This document shows, in pieces, positions 7,861 to 17,800 of a DNA stretch of 64,000 bases. Where the stretch lies: assembly GCF_036662795.1 (NCBI RefSeq), contig NZ_JBAFWZ010000007.1:92012-156011 (forward strand), in the 5' to 3' direction. The position numbers and the translations under genes were made by a program. Origin of the DNA: Lysinibacillus_B sp036662795 (lineage in GTDB: Bacteria; Bacillota; Bacilli; Bacillales_A; Planococcaceae). The notes beneath the pieces were generated by a model that was not told the DNA's origin, did not search any database, and saw only the letters and a program-made list of their open reading frames with translations. Each line of letters begins with the position of its first letter. Position 1 is the stretch's first letter.

Positions 7861-8759
7861 CAGTTGTAACATATACAATCGAAGCAGCACAAGCAGGAGA
7901 GCGCATTGATAAGGCGTTATCGACAATTCAAAATGAGTGGTCACGTACACAGATTGGGAATTGGGTTACGGACGGAATCGTAAAAGTTAACGGTGAGGCT
8001 GTAAAAGCAAAGTACAAAGTAAAGATAGGCGACCTTATTGAAATAAATGTGCCAGAAGCAGAGCCGCTTGAAATAATAGCGGAGGATTTAGGTTTAGAAA
8101 TTGTTTACGAAGATGCCGACGTATTAGTCGTAAATAAACCAAAAGGCATGGTCGTACACCCTGCACCTGGTCATGTAACAGGCACACTTGTGAACGGGTT
8201 GATGTTCCATTGTAAGGACCTATCTGGTATTAACGGAATCATGCGTCCAGGTATCGTTCATCGTATTGATAAGGATACATCCGGCTTATTGATGGTTGCC
8301 AAAAACGATAAAGCCCACGAATCACTAGTGAACCAGCTTGTGGCGAAAACAGTAACACGCAAATATACAGCACTTGTTCATGGTCATATTGCCCATGATA
8401 AAGGGACGATTGATGCACCGATTGGTCGAGATACTAAGGATCGTCAAAAACAGGCGATTGTTGATGGTGGAAAGCATGCAGTAACACATTTCCAAGTACT
8501 AGAGCGTTTTGGTGACTACACATTAGTTGAGTGTCGACTAGAAACAGGTCGTACACATCAAATTCGTGTGCACATGAATTATATTGGCTTCCCATTAGTA
8601 GGAGATCCGAAATATGGACCGAAGAAAACAATTGATTTTGGTGGACAAGCACTTCATGCAGGAGTTCTAGGTTTTGATCATCCAGTAACAGGCGAGTATT
8701 TAGAATTTGAAGTCCCTCTACCGGAGGATTTTAACCAATTACTAGCATCCCTACGCTAA
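7857..8759 (+). CDS. rluD: 23S rRNA pseudouridine synthase, RluD family (YlyB)
   Basis: Converts uridines to pseudouridine in 23S rRNA; exact sites are inferred from the RluD subfamily. 300 residues: N-terminal S4 domain (about 13-75, RIDKALSTIQNEWSRTQI), then the catalytic domain with HRIDKDTSGLLMVAKND (catalytic Asp about 138) and the closing GRTHQIRVHM and LVGDPKYG motifs. Overlaps lspA by ATGA. No clear terminator follows; an inverted-repeat element begins 40 bases downstream. Confidence 0.95.
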   Translation: MTVVTYTIEAAQAGERIDKALSTIQNEWSRTQIGNWVTDGIVKVNGEAVKAKYKVKIGDLIEINVPEAEPLEIIAEDLGLEIVYEDADVLVVNKPKGMVVHPAPGHVTGTLVNGLMFHCKDLSGINGIMRPGIVHRIDKDTSGLLMVAKNDKAHESLVNQLVAKTVTRKYTALVHGHIAHDKGTIDAPIGRDTKDRQKQAIVDGGKHAVTHFQVLERFGDYTLVECRLETGRTHQIRVHMNYIGFPLVGDPKYGPKKTIDFGGQALHAGVLGFDHPVTGEYLEFEVPLPEDFNQLLASLR

Positions 8760-8799
8760 AGTTGGTTCATCCCTAAAAGTCTAGGTTGCTATATATACT

Positions 8800-8928
8800 G
8801 CACACTACACTCCGAGCGGACGCTTTTCGCGGGCATGGCTTCAGTCTCCTCGTCGTTCGTACCTCACTCCTGCGGGGCCCTCAGCTCACGCTATTCCCGC
8901 AGGAGTCGCCGCTCTACGTTACGTGTGC
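8800..8928 (+). repeat. GC-rich nested inverted-repeat element (dispersed repeat type)
   Basis: Non-coding element with three nested inverted repeats: GCACAC (8800-8805)/GTGTGC (8923-8928), GAGCGG (8814-8819)/CCGCTC (8909-8914), and a perfect 11-bp inner pair ACTCCTGCGGG (8866-8876)/CCCGCAGGAGT (8896-8906). It is clearly richer in G and C than the flanks. Elements of this look are scattered through Lysinibacillus-type genomes as far as I recall. No second copy is in this window. There is no T run, so it is not an ordinary terminator. Confidence 0.7.
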
Positions 8929-9016
8929 TAAAAATAATTCAGGATAAAATATTTTGCTAATTGTCAATTACATGTTGATGAGAATTTAAATAAAGCGTTT
9001 GATGATTAATAGTGGA

Positions 9017-9070
9017 GCCAGCGTGGCGAGTGAAGCGGCTAAGCGGCCTTCCCTAGGGAAGCACGCTGGC
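9017..9070 (+). repeat. Second inverted repeat enclosing a 14-bp palindrome
   Basis: GCCAGCGTG (9017-9025) pairs perfectly with CACGCTGGC (9062-9070), and CTTCCCTAGGGAAG (9048-9061) inside it is a perfect palindrome. It lies between rluD and the pyr promoter, with no coding potential and no terminator T run. Confidence 0.6.
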
Positions 9071-9168
9071 GTATCGGAATTTATCCCTAAGTTATGGTAA
9101 AGAGCTAAAAAAATGGTGAAGGTTTTATAGACAGATAATTCTTAATTGGTCAACTTTCTTATAGTACC

Positions 9169-9197
9169 TTGACTTATCGTGTTTTGGAGACTATACT
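9169..9197 (+). promoter_or_regulatory. SigA promoter of the pyr operon
   Basis: TTGACT (9169-9174), 17-base spacer, TATACT (9192-9197), five of six matches in each box. Predicted start is near 9204, leaving about 230 bases of leader before pyrR. Confidence 0.85.
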
Positions 9198-9203
9198 AAC
9201 TAA

Positions 9204-9397
9204 AGTTAAACAAAAGATTCGACGAGAGCGAATCAGTTAACGCTATGAAAAATGAATATTCACCTTTAATGGCAGTCCAGAGAGGCTGAGAAGGTACTTG
9301 TGAAGCGTAGAAAATTTTGTGATGCAATATTTTCGGTCGCGTTATTTAAACATGTATTTGACAACCTCCTAGGCAATCGCTTGGGAGGTTTTTTATT
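9204..9397 (+). promoter_or_regulatory. PyrR-dependent attenuator 1 (pyr leader)
   Basis: Contains the PyrR-binding signature TCCAGAGAGGCTGAGAAGG (9276-9294), the anti-antiterminator loop of Bacillus pyr leaders, followed by an intrinsic terminator AACCTCCTAGG/CTTGGGAGGTT plus T run (9363-9397). With UMP bound, PyrR stabilises the binding loop, the antiterminator cannot form and transcription stops before pyrR. Confidence 0.92.
9363..9397 (+). terminator. Terminator of pyr attenuator 1
   Basis: 11-pair stem (AACCTCC with GGAGGTT plus three or four inner pairs), 6-base loop, then TTTTTT. Confidence 0.88.
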
Positions 9398-9437
9398 TAG
9401 AAAAGGTGGAAACATAGAAGGAAGGAGGCAAAATATT

Positions 9438-9980
9438 ATGAACAGTACAGAGCTATTAGATGGACCTTCAATGAATCGTGCATTAACACGAATTGCTCAC
9501 GAAATAATTGAACGTAATAAAGGGATAGATGAGTGTATTTTAGTAGGCATCAAAACGCGAGGGGCATATTTAGCTAGGCGCTTAGCAGAAAGAATCGAAC
9601 AAATCGAAGGGAAACCGATTCGGACAGGTGAGCTTGATATTACGCTTTACCGAGATGATTTATCAACCAAGCAAGTCAATGATGAAGCACAAGTACAGCA
9701 GGTGGATATCGATGATCAAGTAGACAACCAAAAAATCGTTTTAGTAGACGATGTACTTTACACAGGACGTACAGTCCGTGCTGCATTAGATGCGGTAATG
9801 GACCTAGGAAGACCTTCACAGATTCAACTTGCAGTCTTAATTGATCGAGGCCACAGAGAGCTGCCAATTCGAGCAGATTATGTTGGGAAAAACATCCCAA
9901 CATCAGGACATGAAAGAATCGTTGTGAATTTAGAAGAAGTAGATGGCAAGGATTTAGTAACAATCCATAAAGAAGATTAG
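9438..9980 (+). CDS. pyrR: Bifunctional pyr operon regulator / uracil phosphoribosyltransferase PyrR
   Basis: UMP-dependent mRNA-binding attenuation protein with side activity as uracil phosphoribosyltransferase. 180 residues from the ATG at 9438, behind GAAGGAGG; an in-frame upstream extension into the attenuator is not biological. PRPP-binding motif VLVDDVLYTGRTVRAAL (about 102-118), and the basic face expected for RNA binding includes IKTRGAYLARRLAERIE. Product length matches B. subtilis PyrR (181). It starts the operon and its two target leaders are at 9204-9397 and 11345-11475. Confidence 0.97.
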   Translation: MNSTELLDGPSMNRALTRIAHEIIERNKGIDECILVGIKTRGAYLARRLAERIEQIEGKPIRTGELDITLYRDDLSTKQVNDEAQVQQVDIDDQVDNQKIVLVDDVLYTGRTVRAALDAVMDLGRPSQIQLAVLIDRGHRELPIRADYVGKNIPTSGHERIVVNLEEVDGKDLVTIHKED

Positions 9981-10003
9981 GAAGAATAGTGAGGAAATTG
10001 ACA

Positions 10004-11344
10004 ATGTCAAAAGCAGTATTAGATATAAATGACAAGCCTTCTAGTTTACAGCTCGTTACACTAAGCTTCCAGCATATGTTTGCCATGTTTGGTGCAACTA
10101 TATTAGTGCCGAAGCTAGTTGGTTTAAGTCCAGCAATCGCCCTATTAACAAGTGGGATTGCAACAATCGTATTTTTATTAATTACTCAATTTAAAGTGCC
10201 AGCGTATCTTGGATCATCCTTTGCATTTATTGCGCCAATATTAGTAGCGGCGGGCGGTTTAGACGGTGATAACATGAGTGTCAACCCCGGGAATGCCATG
10301 ATCGGTGCAATGGCAGTCGGGGTAACATACGGGATTGTCTCATTAATAATTTGGAAAACAGGCTATAGATGGTTAATGAAGCTACTACCACCAATTGTAG
10401 TAGCACCGGTTATTATGGTTATCGGTCTAGGGTTAGCAGGAACGGCTGTTGATATGGCGATGAATATACCTGTAGAAAAGTTTGATGAAGCAACACAACA
10501 AACGATTACTGTAAGTGAATATAGCTTCAAGCATTTTTCGGCAGCACTAGTGACTTTGTTCTCGGCCATTATTTTCACAGTGTATTTTAAAAATATTTTA
10601 AGTGCGATGCCAATCCTACTTGGATTAATCATCGGTTACACTTACTCATGCTTCATTGGAATAGTAGATTTCACAGCAATAAAGGAAGCATCTTGGTTTG
10701 CAATGCCGGAGTTCCTGATTCCAGGTATTGATTATGAATTCAAAATTACTTCAACAATTTTACTAGCAATGGTACCAATCGTACTAGTAACGATTTCCGA
10801 ACATATCGGTCACCAATTAGTGTTAGGAAAAGTAGTTGGTCGTAACTATATTAAAGACCCAGGCTTACATCGTTCAATTTTTGCAGACGGTTTAGGGACA
10901 TTTATTAGTGCCTTTATCGGTGGTCCTCCAAAGACAACATACGGTGAGAACATAGGTGTCTTAGCCATCACACGTGTGTATTCCGTTTACGTTATTATGG
11001 GTGCTGCAGTGATCGCGATTATCTTCTCGTTCGTAGGAAAAGCAATGGCACTTATCCAAACGATTCCTACAGCTGTACTTGGTGGAATTTCCATTCTACT
11101 ATTCGGGATCATTGCTTCAAGTGGTCTTCGAATGTTAGTAGAAAACAATATTGATTTTGGTAACAATCGTAACTTAGTTATTTCTTCTGTTATTTTAGTC
11201 ATCGGAATTGGCGGCGCAGCATTCGAGTTCACCGAGGCGTTCAAAATCGAGGGTATGGCATTAGCTGCGATAATCGGTGTGCTTTTAAACCTGATTCTAC
11301 CAGGTCGCGATAAAAATGTTGGCGATATTTACGAAAATGAATAA
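10004..11344 (+). CDS. pyrP: Uracil permease (NCS2/NAT family)
   Basis: Membrane symporter bringing uracil into the cell for salvage. 446 residues from the ATG at 10004, which follows GTGAGG; an in-frame GTG at 9989 would add five residues. The N-terminus MSKAVLDINDKPSSLQLVTLSFQHMFAMFGATILVPKLVGL (shown as the QHMFAMFGATILVPKL motif) is typical of uracil permeases. About 12-14 hydrophobic helices follow, with the NAT signature near GGPPKTTYGENIGVLAITRV. Only 23 bases separate it from pyrR, so the attenuator found here in B. subtilis is absent. Confidence 0.95.
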   Translation: MSKAVLDINDKPSSLQLVTLSFQHMFAMFGATILVPKLVGLSPAIALLTSGIATIVFLLITQFKVPAYLGSSFAFIAPILVAAGGLDGDNMSVNPGNAMIGAMAVGVTYGIVSLIIWKTGYRWLMKLLPPIVVAPVIMVIGLGLAGTAVDMAMNIPVEKFDEATQQTITVSEYSFKHFSAALVTLFSAIIFTVYFKNILSAMPILLGLIIGYTYSCFIGIVDFTAIKEASWFAMPEFLIPGIDYEFKITSTILLAMVPIVLVTISEHIGHQLVLGKVVGRNYIKDPGLHRSIFADGLGTFISAFIGGPPKTTYGENIGVLAITRVYSVYVIMGAAVIAIIFSFVGKAMALIQTIPTAVLGGISILLFGIIASSGLRMLVENNIDFGNNRNLVISSVILVIGIGGAAFEFTEAFKIEGMALAAIIGVLLNLILPGRDKNVGDIYENE

Positions 11345-11475
11345 TAGAGTACCTTTTAAAGATTGTCCAGAGAGGCAGTAAGGGGAAAGATAGGCTCTTA
11401 GCACATAGTTTTATGATGCTTTAGCTTGTCGCACCCTTAAAAGCCTCACTATTCAGTATAGTGAGGCTTTTTTTA
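11345..11475 (+). promoter_or_regulatory. PyrR-dependent attenuator 2 (pyrP-pyrB)
   Basis: Second PyrR-binding loop TCCAGAGAGGCAGTAAGG (from 11366) followed by a perfect 12-bp terminator (11441-11469). It lets PyrR control the biosynthetic genes separately from pyrR-pyrP. Confidence 0.92.
11441..11475 (+). terminator. Terminator of pyr attenuator 2
   Basis: AAGCCTCACTAT / ATAGTGAGGCTT perfect 12-bp stem, 5-base loop, seven-T run. Confidence 0.93.
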
Positions 11476-11565
11476 TGAATATGTCATCAATCTGTCAAAT
11501 GAGTAAGGTTGAAATAGATTTATACTTAAAGATAAGTAGCGAATCAAATCGGAGGCGCGAGTGAT

Positions 11566-12444
11566 ATGAAAAATTTATTATCAATGGAACACTTAACAAA
11601 TGAAGAAATTTTGCACATTTTAGACCGAGCACAGGCGTTTGAAAATGGTGAACAACCACAACTAGATCGTCCTTATAATGTAGCAAATCTATTCTTTGAG
11701 CCAAGTACTCGAACTAAAACAAGCTTTGAAATGGCTGAGCGTCGTGTTGGGTGTACGGTCATTCCGTTTGATGCAGGATTTTCAAGTGCATTAAAAGGTG
11801 AAACGATGTATGACACTGTTAAAACACTTGAAATGATTGGTATCGATGCTGTTGTCATCCGTGCAAAAGAAGATGAATACTACAACGAGTTACTCCATGG
11901 TATTGATTGTGCTGTTATTAATGCAGGGGATGGAGCTGGACAGCATCCTTCGCAAAGTTTACTTGATCTTTACACAATAAAAAAAGAATTTGGCAATTTT
12001 GAAGGCTTGAATATTACCATTGTAGGTGATATTTCACATAGTCGAGTAGCAAAATCGAATGCAGTAGCGCTGACAAGGTTGGGGGCAAATGTCCGCTTCC
12101 TATGCCCGGAGGAATGGGCAGGCGATTTTGAAGCGGTGCATTCATGGGATGATGTACTAGAAGATAGCGATGTTGTAATGCTGCTTCGTATTCAACATGA
12201 ACGACATGCCGTAAGTAAAAATTTCTCCAAAGAAAGCTATCACGATGAGTTTGGGTTAACACCAGAGCGTGAAAAACGTATGAAGCCAGGTGCCATTATT
12301 ATGCATCCGGCTCCAATAAACCGTGATGTAGAAATTTCAGACGAATTAGTTGAATGCGAGCGTTCGCGTATTTTCCAGCAAGTAAGAAATGGTGTATATG
12401 CACGTATGGCAATTCTAGAAACAATTTTGAAGGGACGACAATAA
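11566..12444 (+). CDS. pyrB: Aspartate carbamoyltransferase, catalytic subunit
   Basis: Condenses carbamoyl phosphate with aspartate to N-carbamoyl-aspartate, the first committed pyrimidine step. 292 residues, slightly shorter than B. subtilis. The carbamoyl-phosphate loop FEPSTRTKTSFEMAERR lies near 44-60, with HPSQSLLDLYTI (about 126-137) and HPAPINRDVEI near the C-terminus. No regulatory PyrI subunit is nearby, as usual in Firmicutes. GGAGG lies 11 bases before the ATG. pyrC follows after one base. Confidence 0.97.
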   Translation: MKNLLSMEHLTNEEILHILDRAQAFENGEQPQLDRPYNVANLFFEPSTRTKTSFEMAERRVGCTVIPFDAGFSSALKGETMYDTVKTLEMIGIDAVVIRAKEDEYYNELLHGIDCAVINAGDGAGQHPSQSLLDLYTIKKEFGNFEGLNITIVGDISHSRVAKSNAVALTRLGANVRFLCPEEWAGDFEAVHSWDDVLEDSDVVMLLRIQHERHAVSKNFSKESYHDEFGLTPEREKRMKPGAIIMHPAPINRDVEISDELVECERSRIFQQVRNGVYARMAILETILKGRQ

Positions 12445-12445
12445 C

Positions 12446-13720
12446 ATGACTACTTATATTCAAAATGTACAATTATTAAATGAACAAGGTGAATTAGTCT
12501 TATCATCCATTACAGTTGAAAATGGTAAAGTATCAGCAATCGGTGGAGAGATGCCAGCGGGCGCCGAGGTGATTGACGGTAACGGGAATTTCTTATCGCC
12601 TGGTTTTGTAGATGTCCATGTACATCTACGTGAGCCTGGCTTTGAGCATAAGGAAACAATTGCGACTGGAACAGCTTCAGCAGCAAAGGGCGGGTTCACA
12701 ACAATTTGTGCAATGCCTAATACAAAGCCTGTACCCGATTCAGTCCAAAATATGAAACTGATTAATGGATTAATTGAAGAAAGTGCGGTCGTTCGCGTAT
12801 TACCATATGGCTCGTTAACAAAGGATATTTCTGGTGAAGTACGTACAAATGTTGAAGAATTAAAGCAACACGGTGCTGTAGCTTTCTCTGATGACGGTGT
12901 AGGCATTCAATTAGCCTCTACAATGTATGAACAGATGAAGGAAGCAGCTCGAATTAATGCGATCGTGGTAGCGCACTGTGAAGATAACTCGCTAATTTAT
13001 GAAGGGGTTATGCATGAAGGAAAGCGCAATAAAGAACTAGGTTTGCCAGGTATTCCTTCCATTTGTGAATCCGTTCAAATTGCCCGTGACGTATTATTAG
13101 CCGAAGCAGCAGGTGCTCGCTATCACGTTTGTCACGTATCGACGAAAGAATCTGTTCGTGCAGTACGAGATGCAAAGGCAGCGGGGATTCGTGTAACAGC
13201 TGAAGTATGTCCACACCATTTATTACTAGAAGAAATGGATATCCCTTCAGATGATGCAAACTGGAAAATGAACCCACCATTACGTGCTGCAGATGATAAG
13301 GATTCATTACATGCAGCCCTACTAGATGGCACAATCGACTGTATTGCAACAGACCATGCTCCACATACGGTGGAAGAAAAATGCTGCGGTATGGTAGGGG
13401 CACCATTTGGTATTGTTGGTTTTGAAACAGCGTTCCCATTACTGTATACAAGATTCGTAAAAACAGGAAAATGGACATTAGAGCAATTAGTTCAATGGAT
13501 GAGTACAAAGCCAGCAGAAATTTTCGACCTACCATACGGTAAAATTGAAGTAGGTGCTTCAGCAGATTTCACAATTATCGATCTTGAAAAAGAAATGACA
13601 GTTGATGCAGAAGGATTTGTGTCAAAAGGTCGTAACACACCATTCAATGGCTGGAAGGCTCAAGGTTGGCCAGTAGTAACAATTTTTGAAGGCAATATCG
13701 TATATCAGGAGGCGCAATAA
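12446..13720 (+). CDS. pyrC: Dihydroorotase
   Basis: Zinc amidohydrolase closing N-carbamoyl-aspartate to dihydroorotate. 424 residues. Metal-site motif DVHVHLREPGFEHKE (about 56-70), further His ligands in AHCEDNS and YHVCHVSTKESV, and the Asp in ATDHAPHTVEEK. Its stop codon overlaps the carA start (TAATG). Confidence 0.96.
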   Translation: MTTYIQNVQLLNEQGELVLSSITVENGKVSAIGGEMPAGAEVIDGNGNFLSPGFVDVHVHLREPGFEHKETIATGTASAAKGGFTTICAMPNTKPVPDSVQNMKLINGLIEESAVVRVLPYGSLTKDISGEVRTNVEELKQHGAVAFSDDGVGIQLASTMYEQMKEAARINAIVVAHCEDNSLIYEGVMHEGKRNKELGLPGIPSICESVQIARDVLLAEAAGARYHVCHVSTKESVRAVRDAKAAGIRVTAEVCPHHLLLEEMDIPSDDANWKMNPPLRAADDKDSLHAALLDGTIDCIATDHAPHTVEEKCCGMVGAPFGIVGFETAFPLLYTRFVKTGKWTLEQLVQWMSTKPAEIFDLPYGKIEVGASADFTIIDLEKEMTVDAEGFVSKGRNTPFNGWKAQGWPVVTIFEGNIVYQEAQ

Positions 13721-14820
13721 TGAAAAAACGTTTATTAATTTTAGAAGATGGTACAGTATTTTCTGGTACAGCATTCGGTAGTGACAAAGCATCTCAAGGG
13801 GAAGTTGTCTTCACAACAGGGATGACAGGCTACCAAGAAACATTATCTGATCCATCATTTTACGGTCAAATTGTAACATTAACATACCCATTAATCGGTA
13901 ACTACGGTATTAACCGTGACGATTTTGAATCTATTCAGCCGGCTATTCGTGGATTCGTTGTACGTGAATTAGCTGAGCATCCATCAAACTGGCGTAGTGA
14001 TATGACATTAAATGATTACTTAAAATCACAGGATATCCCAGGTATTGAAGGGATTGATACACGTAAATTAACACGTATTATCCGTGCAAAGGGTGCGGTT
14101 CGAGCAATTTTAACTGAAGCGGATGCAGAGGTAAATGTAGAGGAAATCGTAGCACAATTACAAGCAACACCTCTAATTACACATCATGTGAAGGAAGTAT
14201 CGCCAAAAGCTGCTTACCCATCACCAGGTCGTGGCAAACGTGTTGTCCTAATTGATTTCGGTATGAAGCACGGTATTCTACGCGAATTAAATAAACGTGA
14301 CTGTGATGTAATCGTAGCACCTTACAATACATCAGCTCAGCAAATTTTAGCGTGGCAACCAGATGGCATTATGCTTTCAAACGGCCCGGGTAACCCAATG
14401 GACGTAACAGAAGGTATCGAAACGGTTAAAAACTTAATCGGAAAAGTGCCAATGTTCGGTATTTGCTTAGGGCACCAAATTTTCTCATTAGCATGTGGGG
14501 CAAAATCATTTAAATTGCCGTTCGGTCACCGCGGAGGTAACCACCCAGTAAAGGATTTACGCACTGGCCGTACAGATTTAACATCTCAAAACCACGGTTA
14601 TGCAATTGATATCGATTCATTAAAAGATACAGATTTAGAATTAACTCATGTCGCATTAAACGACGGTACTTGTGAAGGGGTTCGTCATAAGAAATATCCA
14701 ATCTTCACGGTTCAATATCACCCAGAGGCTTCACCAGGTCCAGAAGATTCAAATCACTTATTTGATGAGTTTATTGAAATGATGGAAAATGAAGCAGCAA
14801 AGGAGAAACAACATGCCTAA
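13720..14820 (+). CDS. carA: Carbamoyl-phosphate synthase, small (glutaminase) subunit
   Basis: Releases ammonia from glutamine and passes it to CarB. 366 residues: N-terminal CarA domain, then a class I glutamine amidotransferase domain with the nucleophile in GICLGHQ (Cys249) and the His-Glu pair in QYHPEASPGPED (about 332-336). Overlaps pyrC by one base and carB by eight bases, so translation is tightly coupled. Also called pyrAA; being inside the PyrR-controlled operon marks it as the pyrimidine-specific enzyme. Confidence 0.97.
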   Translation: MKKRLLILEDGTVFSGTAFGSDKASQGEVVFTTGMTGYQETLSDPSFYGQIVTLTYPLIGNYGINRDDFESIQPAIRGFVVRELAEHPSNWRSDMTLNDYLKSQDIPGIEGIDTRKLTRIIRAKGAVRAILTEADAEVNVEEIVAQLQATPLITHHVKEVSPKAAYPSPGRGKRVVLIDFGMKHGILRELNKRDCDVIVAPYNTSAQQILAWQPDGIMLSNGPGNPMDVTEGIETVKNLIGKVPMFGICLGHQIFSLACGAKSFKLPFGHRGGNHPVKDLRTGRTDLTSQNHGYAIDIDSLKDTDLELTHVALNDGTCEGVRHKKYPIFTVQYHPEASPGPEDSNHLFDEFIEMMENEAAKEKQHA

Positions 14821-17800
14821 ACGTACAGATATAAACACAATTTTAGTAATCGGATCAGGTCCAATCGTTATCGGTCAAGCAGCAGAGTTTGACTATGCAG
14901 GTACACAAGCGTGTCTTTCATTAAAAGAGGAAGGCTACCGCGTAATCTTAATTAACTCAAACCCAGCGACAATTATGACAGATACAGAAATCGCTGACAA
15001 AGTCTATATCGAGCCAATTAGCTTAGAATTCGTATCACGTATTTTACGCAAAGAACGCCCAGATGCAATCCTACCAACACTTGGTGGTCAAACAGGCTTA
15101 AACATGGCAATCGAACTGGATGAATCAGGTATTTTAGACGAGCTAGGCATCGAAATCCTTGGTACAAAATTAGATGCGATTCATAAAGCGGAAGACCGTG
15201 ATTTATTCCGTAATTTAATGTACGAATTAGGTGCTCCAGTACCTGAGTCAGACATCATCCACAACATGGAAGAAGCAAAAGCATTAGTAGCACGCATCGG
15301 TTACCCAGTAATCGTACGTCCAGCATTCACACTTGGTGGAACAGGTGGCGGTATCTGTTATAACGACCAAGACTTAGAAGAAATCGTAACATCAGGTTTG
15401 AAATATTCACCAGTAACGCAATGTTTACTTGAAAAATCAATCGCTGGCTACAAGGAAATTGAATATGAAGTAATGCGTGATGCTGCAGACAATGCAATCG
15501 TAGTTTGTAACATGGAAAACTTCGACCCAGTAGGTATTCACACAGGTGACTCAATCGTAGTTGCACCAACACAAACTCTTTCTGACCGTGAAAACCAAAT
15601 GCTACGTAATATCTCACTTGATATTATCCGTGCATTAAAAATTGAAGGTGGCTGTAACGTACAATTAGCACTTGACCCATACAGCTTCCAGTACTATGTA
15701 ATTGAGGTAAACCCACGTGTATCACGCTCATCAGCGCTTGCTTCAAAAGCAACGGGTTACCCAATTGCAAAATTAGCGGCAAAAATCGCAGTTGGTTTAA
15801 CACTAGATGAAATTAAAAACCCTGTAACAGGTTCTACTTTTGCTTGCTTCGAGCCAGCACTTGACTATATCGTAGCGAAAATTCCACGCTGGCCATTCGA
15901 TAAATTCGAATCAGCGAAACGTAACCTAGGTACACAAATGAAGGCAACGGGTGAGGTAATGGCACTTGGCCGTACGTTCGAAGAAGCGATGTTAAAAGCA
16001 GTTCGTTCACTTGAAACAGGTCACTACCATATTGAAATGAAACACCCAGAAGAGTTAACAGATTCTTGGATTGAAAAACGTATTCGTAAAGCGGGTGACG
16101 AGCGTTTATTCTTCATCGGTGAAGCATTACGACGCGGTGTAACAATCGAGCAAATTCACGAGTGGTCAGCAATCGACTTATTCTTCTTACACAAATTAAA
16201 GAAAATTGTCGATATGGAAGCGACACTTGCAGAAAATAAAAACGACAAAGACGTGTTACGTACAGCAAAACGTTTAGGCTTTGCAGATCGTAAAATCGCA
16301 GAGCTTTGGGAAACAACGCCAGAAGCAGTATACGAATTCCGTAAAGACAACGGCATTATCCCAGTATACAAAATGGTTGATACATGTGCGGCTGAGTTTG
16401 AATCTCAAACACCGTACTTCTACGGCACATATGAAGAAGAAAATGAATCGATTAAATCTGACAAGCCATCAGTGGTTGTACTAGGCTCTGGTCCGATTCG
16501 TATCGGTCAAGGGGTAGAGTTTGACTATGCAACTGTTCACTCTGTATGGGCAATCCAAGAGGCAGGCTATGAAGCGATTATAATTAACTCAAATCCTGAA
16601 ACAGTTTCGACTGACTTCTCGATTTCAGATAAATTATACTTTGAGCCATTAACAATCGAGGACGTAATGCATATTATCGACCTAGAGCAACCAATTGGTG
16701 TTGTTGTACAATTCGGTGGTCAAACAGCCATCAATCTAGCAGATAAGCTTGCTGCAAATGGCGTGAAAATTTTAGGTACATCACTTGAGGATATCGACCG
16801 TGCAGAAAACCGTGATAAATTCGAAGCGGCACTACAAGAGCTAGGAATTCCACAGCCTGCTGGTGAAACGGCAACATCTACGGAAGAAGCATTAGAAATT
16901 GGTAAAAAATTAGGGTTCCCAGTCTTAGTTCGTCCATCTTACGTTCTTGGTGGTCGCGCAATGGAAATCGTTTATAACTTAGATGAATTAGCACATTATA
17001 TGGAGCATGCAGTAGAAGCCTCTCCAGATCACCCAGTACTAGTTGACCGTTACTTAACAGGTCAGGAAATCGAAGTGGATGCAATCTGTGATGGTGAAAA
17101 TGTATTAATCCCAGGTATTATGGAGCATATTGAGCGTGCAGGTGTTCACTCTGGTGACTCAATTTCGGTATACCCACCACAAAAATTAACAGAAGCACAA
17201 AAAGAAACGTTAGTAGATTACACAACACGTTTAGCAAAAGGTTTAGGTATCGTAGGTCTGATGAACATTCAGTATGTAATGAGCCAAGGCGAAATTTTCG
17301 TAATTGAGGTTAACCCACGTTCATCTCGTACAGTACCATTCCTATCAAAAATTACAAATATTCCAATGGCGAATATTGCAACAAAAGCCATTCTTGGTCA
17401 GTCTATCGTAGAACAAGGCTACCCAACAGGCTTAGCGAAAGAGCAGCAAGGTGTATTCGTAAAAGTGCCAGTGTTCTCATTCGCAAAATTACGCCGTGTA
17501 GACATTACATTAGGACCTGAAATGAAATCAACAGGTGAAGTGATGGGGAAAGATTCTACATTAGAAAAAGCACTATACAAAGGCTTAGTAGCAGCAGGTA
17601 TGGAAATTAAAACACACGGTACAGTGCTATTCACAGTATCGGATAAAGATAAAGAAGAAGCGATTAGCTTAGCAAAACGCTTCTCAACAGTAGGCTACCG
17701 TATTATGGCAACAGAAGGTACTGCAAAAGTATTTGAAGAGAACGGCGTACGTACAGATGTTGTAGAGAAAATCGGTGCTAAAGGTAAAACGTTAATTGAT

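Noticed and set aside
9300..9437. N-terminal extension of pyrR beginning at GTG 9300
   Set aside because: It would translate the attenuator and its terminator. The ATG at 9438 has GAAGGAGG and gives the family length.
9676..10086. 136-codon minus-strand frame across the pyrR-pyrP junction
   Set aside because: Antisense to two recognised genes, no ribosome site, shadow composition.
12460..12906. 148-codon minus-strand frame inside pyrC
   Set aside because: Antisense shadow of the dihydroorotase frame; no start signals.
13008..13535. 175-codon open frame on the minus strand inside pyrC
   Set aside because: It lies wholly antisense to a clear dihydroorotase, has no ribosome site and reads as a His/Leu-rich shadow protein.
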